From contig CAISVC010000049.1 of NCBI GenBank assembly GCA_903888815.1, forward strand, positions 1-8,510: a DNA stretch of 8,510 bases, written 5' to 3'. Each line of letters starts with the position of its first letter. Position 1 is the stretch's first letter. Below the pieces are notes generated by a model. That model did no database searches. It was not told the DNA's origin and worked only from the letters and a program-made list of their open reading frames with translations. Of the stretch, positions 1 to 7,200 are shown in pieces. Position numbers and translations under genes: made by a program. The stretch is from an uncultured Fibrobacterota bacterium. GTDB taxonomy: Bacteria > Fibrobacterota > Chitinivibrionia > Chitinivibrionales > Chitinispirillaceae.

Positions 1-1517
1 CCCATCTTTATGCCGCCGCTGCCATCGTAGACGGTATAGACATTTTCGTTGCCCGACGGATAGTCGAATTCCTTGGCGCCGGTTTTGACAATTACATAAC
101 CGGCATCGGCTTCACCGTAATAAATCTGCGGCCGCGAAACCGTGATCGGGACCGTTGAAGCGGGCGGAATGTTCTTGATGAAAAAGTCGGGAAGCCCCTC
201 GGCAGTAACGCTGTTCACCGGGCCGAGGCACAGGCCGTAACCGTGCGTGTACGTCAGATGCTCATTGATCCAGATACGGCTTGGCAGGCTGGAAGGCACA
301 AGTTCGCGGGGAGAAAACATGACCTGACGGTACTGACCGTTGATCATATACCGGTCGTTATCAACGTCGAGAAACTCATAATAGGTCCTGATCTCCTGGA
401 GCTGGCTGTATGTCGTAAGAAGCGGCGCCTGGTCCCAGAGCCGGATATTGTTGATGGTCAGCGCATTGTTATGGAGCGCCGCGGCATTGAGGTCAGCGGT
501 AGGGACAAAATGCCTGGTTTCTATTTTGTCCAGCCCATACGCAGCGCGCGTATTGGCGATGCTCCAGCCGATATAGGGCGTTTCTTTGGATAGTTCATCG
601 GGTCCGACGATAAACTTCTGAACTGTCTGGGTCGCGAAGAAGCCGGCCAGTGCTCCCAGAACAATCAGGCCGAAGGAAGCGAAAAGCAGCTTATACGTTC
701 TGCGGAAAATCGTCAGCCATGCCAGTACCGCGGCGATAATGCTTGCCCATCGCATGGCGTATAACACCGGAATGCCCGCTTTGATCTGGCTGTACCCTGC
801 GCCATTGACAAGCGAGCCCTGGGCGACGACCATCTGGTATATCTTGAATTGGAACGCGAAGAACATCGTGAGGATGAAAAACCCTGTAAGAACCAGCAGG
901 TGGGTCCGGGCCTGGGCGGTGATGAAGAGCCGACGTCCGTCAACTACGAAATTCAATCGAACAAAGTACACAAGGAGGCTGCCGGCAAATGAAAAAAACA
1001 GTGCTATCACTGCACAATGGTAGATGAAGCGTAAAAACGGCAATTGGAATACATAAAACCCGATGTCCTTGCCGAACAGAGGATCATTGGTGCCAAAAGG
1101 CACGCTATTGATAAATTTGAGATAGACATCCCAGAAACTCGACGCCCAACTCCCGATGAAAAAAGCGACGATGAGCGAAGCGATAAGCAGGACCACTTTC
1201 AGCAAAGAAATTTTGCTCAGGAGCTGGACGATCTGCATTTCCATAGTAAACCCGGTGAACTGCTGCGAGCGGGCGCTCATCCTCATGGCAAGAAAGATAT
1301 TGCCGTAGATTATGAACCACGTAAGAGCGCCGACGATCAGGCCGCACCAGATCTTGGAATACAGGGTGATCAGGAACACCGGGGTCAGGCGCAGTTCTTT
1401 GAACCAGAGAAAATCCGTGAGCAGATTGACGACTGTGCCCGCGGAGAAAAAAAGAATGAACGCAACGATCGCAATTGCCCACCACATTATCTTGCTTCTT
1501 GTCGACATACGGATCAT
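1..1517 (-). CDS. UPF0182 (COG1615) family multi-pass membrane protein, N-terminal part
   Basis: Reading the minus strand from an ATG at 1517 gives 505 uninterrupted codons that continue past base 1, so the C-terminus is missing. Family members are usually around 900 residues: an N-terminal membrane domain followed by a large extracytoplasmic part. I count seven hydrophobic segments at about residues 12-30, 55-75, 104-124, 162-184, 206-225, 253-272 and 277-296, as the family predicts. Recognisable family signatures are FGTNDPLFGKDIGFYVFQLP (141-160), RLWDQAPLL (359-367), QLQEIRTYYEF (372-382), GQYRQVM (394-400), INEHLTYTHGYG (417-428) and RPQIYYGE (462-469). The start is supported by GGAG five bases upstream; a second in-frame ATG lies three codons later. 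The biochemical function of this family is not established. It is divergent from the surface-protein genes and nothing suggests a shared role. Family assignment is firm; role is unknown. Confidence 0.93.
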   Translation of the reverse strand, partial: MIRMSTRSKIMWWAIAIVAFILFFSAGTVVNLLTDFLWFKELRLTPVFLITLYSKIWCGLIVGALTWFIIYGNIFLAMRMSARSQQFTGFTMEMQIVQLLSKISLLKVVLLIASLIVAFFIGSWASSFWDVYLKFINSVPFGTNDPLFGKDIGFYVFQLPFLRFIYHCAVIALFFSFAGSLLVYFVRLNFVVDGRRLFITAQARTHLLVLTGFFILTMFFAFQFKIYQMVVAQGSLVNGAGYSQIKAGIPVLYAMRWASIIAAVLAWLTIFRRTYKLLFASFGLIVLGALAGFFATQTVQKFIVGPDELSKETPYIGWSIANTRAAYGLDKIETRHFVPTADLNAAALHNNALTINNIRLWDQAPLLTTYSQLQEIRTYYEFLDVDNDRYMINGQYRQVMFSPRELVPSSLPSRIWINEHLTYTHGYGLCLGPVNSVTAEGLPDFFIKNIPPASTVPITVSRPQIYYGEADAGYVIVKTGAKEFDYPSGNENVYTVYDGSGGIKM

Positions 1518-1522
1518 ACGAA

Positions 1523-1526
1523 CTCC
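1523..1526 (-). promoter_or_regulatory. Ribosome binding site of the UPF0182 gene
   Basis: On the minus strand GGAG precedes the ATG at 1517 with a five-base spacer. This favours 1517 over the in-frame ATG at 1508, for which the spacing would be 14 bases. Confidence 0.6.
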
Positions 1527-1698
1527 ATGGTAAAGGGATATTTTTGGGTCTTATTTCAATGTAATGCGGGAGCAAAATACTTAAAGCCCGTTCTTTAAAT
1601 GCTAAACTATAAGAATACTCTAAGCGCGAGGCAGGAAGATAGGGAATGTTTTCCGGGGAACCCTGAAAAACAAAGGACAGCAAAAAAAGTATTGAGAA

Positions 1699-1794
1699 TT
1701 GGGATGCTACCGTATCTTAGTTGCCCTCTTCTGCCTAATGGCTGTCGTACAGGCCTATGTCCACGCCGTTCAACCCGGTGCCGAGGCAGGGTGA
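1699..1794 (+). pseudogene. Possible signal-peptide remnant or very short secreted peptide
   Basis: A frame opening with TTG at 1699, or ATG at 1738, and ending in TGA at 1792-1794 encodes YRILVALFCLMAVVQAYVHA followed by VQPGAEAG. The arrangement of a basic residue, a hydrophobic core and an A-Y-V-H-A stretch looks like a Sec signal peptide with a cleavage site. The preceding bases (about 1680-1700), read one frame over, give K-K-V-L-R-I, a plausible signal-peptide N-region, so one indel could have split a former gene start. There is no clear ribosome binding site and the frame stops eight codons after the putative cleavage site. It may equally be chance; it could also be a relic of a duplicated secreted-protein gene. 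Confidence 0.2.
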
Positions 1795-1854
1795 GCAAAA
1801 CGGGAAAGGATCACCACACTGTTACATCAGAGATATGATTACGTCGCTGTACTC

Positions 1855-1942
1855 TCCTAATATTCCAATTTTTATAGTAATATATTTTTCCTTCTTTTTT
1901 AAATTTTTGTATTATATTATTAATTGTGGTTTGTCTATTTAT
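1855..1942 (+). promoter_or_regulatory. AT-rich leader, probable promoter region of the vWA/repeat operon
   Basis: The bases just before the vWA gene are almost entirely A and T, with runs of T and several TATTAT/TATATT-like hexamers around 1873-1920, in contrast to the GC-rich coding DNA on both sides. This is the likeliest place for the operon promoter and perhaps an upstream AT element. I could not identify a specific -35/-10 pair. A sequence near 1900-1909 loosely resembles the TAnnTTTG element of Bacteroidota promoters but does not match exactly. Confidence 0.4.
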
Positions 1943-1948
1943 AGGGGA
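1943..1948 (+). promoter_or_regulatory. Ribosome binding site that decides the vWA gene start
   Basis: AGGGGA ends three bases before the ATG at 1952, a slightly tight but workable Shine-Dalgarno position. From the next in-frame ATG at 1964 the spacer would be 15 bases, which is too long, so 1952 is preferred. Confidence 0.5.
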
Positions 1949-1951
1949 TTT

Positions 1952-4240
1952 ATGCCATTATTCATGAAAAAACGCCTCGTTTTCGCTGTGGTTATCGCTC
2001 TGACGGCCGTGTTTTTCCCCTCTCCCTGCCCCGGCGCACCGATCACGATCCGTACATCACGCACGCTCGACACCCTTGGAAGCGGCGGCCCGTACGGCCC
2101 TGATACGCTGGGCGTTACGCTGCGCTACTTCGCCGAAGGCACGTATGATACTATATGGGAGATCGATACCGTTTATGACACAACGAGGGTGCCGCTCGAT
2201 ATCGTGCTCGCCATGGACCTTTCAACCTCCATGTCGTCGATCGACAGCGCGGTTGACCCTGAAAAAAGGCCGCGTATCGTATGGTCCAAACTCGCGGCGC
2301 TTCACTTCCTGGACAGCCTCAAGGCCGGAGACCGTGTTGCGGTGATGGGATGGACCGCGGTGGGCACCCCTTCGGGGCTCGCCGACACCGCGAACCCCGC
2401 CCGCTATTTCCATAAATGGTGCGACTTCACCTCGAATTTCAACACCGTGCGCTCCTTTATCCGCGACAGCATTTTCATCGACAGCACGAGAAGGATTGTT
2501 GATACATGCGAAAGCCAGATACTGGTCGTTCGCGACAATATCCCGAACGGCCAGTTTACAAGCACCCCCATGCGCATATCGGCCGTCGTGACCGCTTCTC
2601 ATCTGTCGCAAAGCGGGAGACCTGAGGCTACACGGGCGGTCATCATGCTTACCGACGGCGTAAACAACGACGGTCTGGCACAGAGTGTTCCCGTCGCCCT
2701 TCTCGACAGCCTGAAAAGAACGAAAGACCAGCAGTTCTATGCGATCGGTTTCATTTCGGGCGACACGGCCGAATTGCGCACGTTAACCGCTGCGGGCGGG
2801 GGCAATTATTACAATGCCGCCAATCCCCGGCAGCTCGATTCGATCTATGCCGCGCTTACGGGCCTGCTCGTGCACCGGAAGATCGATACCTCCTTCTCGA
2901 CGCGGAGAATCCAGATCAAGCCTGATACGGTCCGCCAGCCTGTGGATGTCCTTCTCGCCATAGACATGAGCGGTTCCATGAGCACGATGGACGGCACTTT
3001 ACGGTGGCGTATAGCGTGGGCAAAAATTGCAGCGCTGGGCTTCCTGGACAGTCTCGAATCCCAGGACCGCGTGGCGGTTCTCGGATGGACGACCACCGCA
3101 TACGGAAATGTCTACCTTGCCGACACCGCCAACCGGAATATCTACTGCAAGAAATGGCTTCCCTTCACCTCGAATTTCGATCTCGTGCGCACTTTTATCT
3201 ATGACAGCCTGTATGTTGACAATGACGGCAGCAACGTCTACGATACGTTCGGCGGACGGTCCATGGTTATATCGGGTGAAATTGCGGGCGGCTCGTTCGG
3301 CAATACCCCGCTTCGCATTTCGAGCGTTCTGGCCATGTCTTATCTGTCAAAATTAGGCAGGCCCGGCGCGAACAAGGTCGTCATCATGTGTACCGACGGC
3401 GTAAACAACGACGGCGAGACGCGCAGCGCGACCGTCGCGTTCATCGACAGCCTGCGGCGGACGCAGGGCCTGCAGATGTACACGGTCGGTTTCGTCCAGG
3501 GCGATACGACCGAGCTGCGCGCGCTGGCGGTGGCGGGCGGAGGCACTTTCTACAATGCCAACGATAACATCGCTCTGCAGAACGCCTATGCATCACTGGC
3601 GCACCAGCTTGTGATGGAAAAACTTGCGGCCCGCAAGCTGTTGATCCAGGAGGTGCTCCAGACACCCCCGCTGTATTACATAACCGGAACGCAGACGGCG
3701 ACCGCAAACTGCACGGTACCGCTTGAAAGTTTTCAGTCACTGAAAGACAGCCGCGGGAATACGGTCCTGCGCTGGCAGTTCAAGACCATTCCGATATGGG
3801 GATGCGCCGAAGTCTATTATACAATCGTGGCGATAAACGGCGCCAACACCGTTATCGGCGTTGATTCGGCGCATGCAGGAGGCGGTTTCTATTCGCAGAT
3901 GGTATATACCGATAATGATTACAACTCCGTCACGGTCAATATCCCGGCTTCGGGCAGCCCCATGGTCGGCATCGTGCAGAAGGGAGCGGCACCGTCAGCG
4001 TTCTCCTATAGCTTCCGGCCTGACGGCGCAGTGAGGATTCGCCTGCCCGGACCGTCGTCCGTTTCCCTGACGCTTTATAATCTGAGCGGCCGCATCGTGT
4101 ACCGTACCGCCGCGATGCCGTCATCGCCGGAACACAGCATCTCTTTCGCAATTCCCAAAAGTGTTCCGCCCGGGATCTATGCGGCGTGTTGTACATACAA
4201 CAACACCGTGCTGCGGGCAACGGTACACCTCATTGAATAA
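1952..4240 (+). CDS. Secreted protein with tandem vWA domains and T9SS-like C-terminal domain
   Basis: The 762-residue product begins with a signal peptide: MPLFMKKR, a hydrophobic core, and probable cleavage after PCPGA (residue 29). vWA domain 1 spans about 82-310 and domain 2 about 331-555. Each keeps a complete metal-ion-dependent adhesion site: D89-L-S91-T-S93, T205 and D235 in the first; D338-M-S340-G-S342, T452 and D482 in the second. Both contain TDGVNNDG and a GGG-x-(Y/F)-YNA element. Residues about 556-665 form a beta-rich linker of unknown family. Residues about 685-762 (LTLYNLSGRIVY, then PPGIYAACCTYN) resemble the T9SS type A sorting domain, though the chain ends in IE rather than the usual basic residue. 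vWA domains generally bind protein ligands through a divalent metal, so a surface adhesion or matrix role is likely. The gene is followed after 14 bases by the repeat lipoprotein gene. A FlgD-like Ig fold is an alternative for the tail. Domain calls are firm; the ligand is unknown. Confidence 0.9.
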   Translation: MPLFMKKRLVFAVVIALTAVFFPSPCPGAPITIRTSRTLDTLGSGGPYGPDTLGVTLRYFAEGTYDTIWEIDTVYDTTRVPLDIVLAMDLSTSMSSIDSAVDPEKRPRIVWSKLAALHFLDSLKAGDRVAVMGWTAVGTPSGLADTANPARYFHKWCDFTSNFNTVRSFIRDSIFIDSTRRIVDTCESQILVVRDNIPNGQFTSTPMRISAVVTASHLSQSGRPEATRAVIMLTDGVNNDGLAQSVPVALLDSLKRTKDQQFYAIGFISGDTAELRTLTAAGGGNYYNAANPRQLDSIYAALTGLLVHRKIDTSFSTRRIQIKPDTVRQPVDVLLAIDMSGSMSTMDGTLRWRIAWAKIAALGFLDSLESQDRVAVLGWTTTAYGNVYLADTANRNIYCKKWLPFTSNFDLVRTFIYDSLYVDNDGSNVYDTFGGRSMVISGEIAGGSFGNTPLRISSVLAMSYLSKLGRPGANKVVIMCTDGVNNDGETRSATVAFIDSLRRTQGLQMYTVGFVQGDTTELRALAVAGGGTFYNANDNIALQNAYASLAHQLVMEKLAARKLLIQEVLQTPPLYYITGTQTATANCTVPLESFQSLKDSRGNTVLRWQFKTIPIWGCAEVYYTIVAINGANTVIGVDSAHAGGGFYSQMVYTDNDYNSVTVNIPASGSPMVGIVQKGAAPSAFSYSFRPDGAVRIRLPGPSSVSLTLYNLSGRIVYRTAAMPSSPEHSISFAIPKSVPPGIYAACCTYNNTVLRATVHLIE
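2195..3616 (+). repeat. Internal tandem duplication of the vWA domain
   Basis: The two vWA domains are diverged copies with their metal motifs 249 residues apart. Matching elements include FLDSL, DRVAV-x-GWT, LADTAN, FTSNF, RIS, LS-x-x-GRP and TDGVNNDG; by eye roughly half the residues agree. The DNA still shares a run coding for TDGVNNDG (near 2650 and 3392) that is identical over about 20 bases. Domain 1 carries a four-residue insertion after its metal motif. Confidence 0.85.
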
Positions 4241-4244
4241 TATC

Positions 4245-4248
4245 AGGA
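4245..4248 (+). promoter_or_regulatory. Ribosome binding site of the repeat lipoprotein gene
   Basis: AGGA lies in the 14-base gap after the vWA stop codon, six bases before the ATG at 4255. It supports this start and translation from a shared transcript with the upstream gene. Confidence 0.65.
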
Positions 4249-4254
4249 TGTGAC

Positions 4255-7200
4255 ATGAAATCGCGCATTCTGAAATTATTGATCGTACCTGCGCTGCTCT
4301 TCCTGCCTTTCCATCACTGTTCGAACAACCCGTCAGGCCCGGACGGGCGGGCCTACAGGGTCCTGTCTCCGGCTGCCGGAGCCGTCTGGACTGCAGGATC
4401 AGCCTACGACATCCAATGGTATTTTTTCGGACTGACCGGCGGCGACTCGGTCATGATCGGGCTCTCCGGCGATACCGGCAGGGTGTGGGTCATCGCCGCT
4501 TCAGCTCCCAACAACGGAAGATATCACTGGTCAATTCCGGTAAAAATACCGACGGGGGATCATTATCGCATAACGGTCAGCAGGACGGGCAGGGATTCGA
4601 TATACGGCAGCAGCGGGTACTTCACCATAATGAACTATGCCGACAGCTACGAACCGGATGATCCGGCTTCGCTGGCAACCATCATTGACACCGGCGGTAC
4701 CATTCAAAACCACAGCCTTACCTCCCACGACACGGACTGGTTCAGGTTCGAGGCGACCGCGGGCAGGACCTATTGCATTCAGACCTACGGAACGACCACT
4801 ACCTTCCTCGAACTGTACGCGGCCGACACCCTTACCCTGCTTGCACGCAATGACGGCGGCGGGAAGGGGTATAATGCAATGATCATCTGGACCTGCACTT
4901 CAGGCGGAACCTGTTTCTTCAAAGTTTCGGGTATCACGGGCAACTCGCCGTTTTTATATTCGGTCAATGTCATTGCCGGCAGCGCCATCCTCCAGATCGT
5001 CTATCCCACGGCAGGTCTGAACTTCACAGGAGGAAACCGGTTCACTATTCAGTGGAGATATTCACTCAATTCCGGAAGCTTTGTTTCCCTGCAGGTCTTC
5101 CGGGGCGATACGATGGCTCAGACGATCGTGTCAGGCATCTTCAACAGCGGAAGCTGTGCCTGGACCGTCCCGTATACGCTGCCGACTTCCTCCGGATACC
5201 GGATTAAAATCGTCAGCACCGCTGATACGTCGATCAACAGTTTCAGCGATACCTTTACAATTGCCAATACCCCCACGCTGCTTGCCATTATCAATCCCGC
5301 TGCCGCTGCGCAATGGAACGGGGGCACGACCTGCACAATCACGTGGACTTCTTCCGGCTATCCCGGCGCCTCGGTCAACCTTGCGCTTTATGACAGCATC
5401 GCTCCAGTGACCGTTATTGCAGGGAACCTCGCGACAAGCGCGGGCCGCTATGGCTGGACCGTGCCGTATACCCTGCCGACCTCCCCGAAATACCGCGTCA
5501 GAATCGTCAGCGCCACCGACACATCGATCAATAATTACAGTAATTTCTTCACCATCACCAATATTCCCTCTGTACTCACCATTACCGCTCCTGCGGCCGC
5601 TGCACAATGGAATACGGGAACGGCCTGTACCATCAGCTGGACCTCTTCCGGTCATCCGGGTTCCATGGTAAACCTTGCGCTCTATACAGACGATTCCCTC
5701 GTGACCGCCATTGCCGGAAATATCGCGACAGGCGCGGGACGCTATACCTGGACCGTTCCATTGACTTTAGCGACATCATCCGGCTACCGCGTCAAAATCA
5801 GCGGCACGGGCGACGCCTCGATCTATGATTTCAGCGATTCATTCACCATTACGAAGAGCCCGGCCGTGCTGACGATCACCGCGCCGTCATCAGGCGCGGT
5901 CTGGAACACCGGAACGCCCTATACCGTCCGCTGGACCTATTCCGGCATTTACGGCAGCGATTTCATACGTCTTGATTTATGCGACAGCACCGGCACCGCG
6001 TCCGCCCTTTCGAACAACTTTCTCCTCTCCCTCGGGCAATTCAACTGGATGGTCCCTTTGAACATACCCACAGGGACCTATCGCATCAGGATGACCCTGC
6101 TGTCGGATACGGCGATCGCGGATGAAAGCGATTCTTTCAGTATAATCAACAGCCCTGCTTCTCTCGTGGTCACTGCGCCGGTCTCATCCGGCGCGTGGAA
6201 CGCCGGGATATCCTCCACAATCAGCTGGACGTCAAGCGGCCCGGTCGGCAGTTTTGTGACCATCGACCTTTTCAGCGACACCGTTCTTGCACAGTCCATC
6301 AGCACCTATGCCGCCAATAACGGCAGCTATCTCTGGGCGCTCCCCGCATCGCTTACCGTGGGCAGCCGGTACCGGATCAGGGTCGCCAGCTACAACTTCC
6401 CCGATGTTTCTGCCTACAGCGGCTATTTTACCATTCTGCCGGTGCCGGTCCGGATCACGGTCACCGCCCCTTCCGCAGGTTCAGTATGGTACACCGGCAG
6501 AAGTTATCCGGTGTACTGGTCGTATACGGGTTCGCCGGGGCCCAGCGTCAATATCGACCTGTACGATTCGTCGGTATTCGTCCAGACCCTCTCCCCCGGT
6601 GTTCCGCTTGCCGGCGGTTCGTACTCCGTATCCGTGCCTGTTTCGCTGCATTCGGGCAATCAGTATCAGATCAGGGTCACCAGCACCGTGAATGACACCA
6701 TATTCGGCCAGAGCGCCGCATTTTCCATCACGAAAATTGCCACCAATCTCACGATCACGACGCCGTCGTCCTCCACGAACTGGATTACCGGCGGGTCGTA
6801 TTATATTTACTGGACCTCCGCTGGTTTTCCCGCCAACGCACATGCGAAGCTGGACTTATGCGACAGTGCCGGCATCGTGTCCGTCATCACCGCCGCATGT
6901 TCGTTATCCCTCGGATACCGTGCATGGACCGTTCCCGCCACGGTGCCGACATCGTCCGGGTACCGCATCAAAATCACCTACACCGGCGATACCTCGGTCT
7001 TTTCCTTCAGCAGCAACTTTACGGTCACCAACGTCCCGTCCATAATCAACGTTACGGCGCCGGCGGCCGGTACTACGTGGAATACCGGTTCGTCATACTA
7101 CATTTACTGGAACACAAGCAATGTGCCGGGCAGCTATGTGGCGATCAGCCTCTGCGATTCAACGGCACAGGCGATGACCGTTGCATCAAGCGTGAGCCGG

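Larger units (their letters stand above)
1518..1951. other. Divergent intergenic region
   Basis: This 434-base gap separates the minus-strand UPF0182 gene from the plus-strand vWA gene, so promoters for both directions should lie here. The left two thirds are of ordinary composition; the last roughly 100 bases are very AT-rich. The open frames crossing it (for example 1044-1598 plus, 1105-1683 minus and 1599-1838 plus) show no family resemblance, and several are read against the real UPF0182 frame. The only coding-like signal is a short signal-peptide-like frame at 1699-1794, listed separately. I cannot place a convincing -35/-10 pair for either direction and see no RNA gene or riboswitch. 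Confidence 0.6.

Noticed and set aside
1044..1598. Plus-strand 184-codon open frame rich in charged residues
   Set aside because: It lies antisense to the UPF0182 coding region; its composition is that of an antisense shadow.
1105..1683. Minus-strand 192-codon open frame starting at 1683
   Set aside because: It overlaps the UPF0182 gene in a different frame and has no family features, while the frame starting at 1517 carries clear family motifs throughout.
1757..1951. Upstream in-frame ATG at 1757 adding 65 residues, including a very hydrophobic stretch, to the vWA protein
   Set aside because: The extension is coded by the AT-rich leader, which gives Phe/Ile/Tyr-rich translation by chance. 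A ribosome binding site and a proper signal peptide lie at 1952.
1952..4240. vWA gene as part of a MoxR/BatA or chelatase operon
   Set aside because: No AAA+ ATPase or membrane-anchored Bat-type protein is nearby, and the protein has a signal peptide and sorting-type tail instead.
5131..5655. Minus-strand 174-codon frame inside the repeat array, and similar antisense frames at 6481-6843 and 7186-7407
   Set aside because: These recur because the tandem repeats repeat their antisense too; none has a start signal or recognisable domain.
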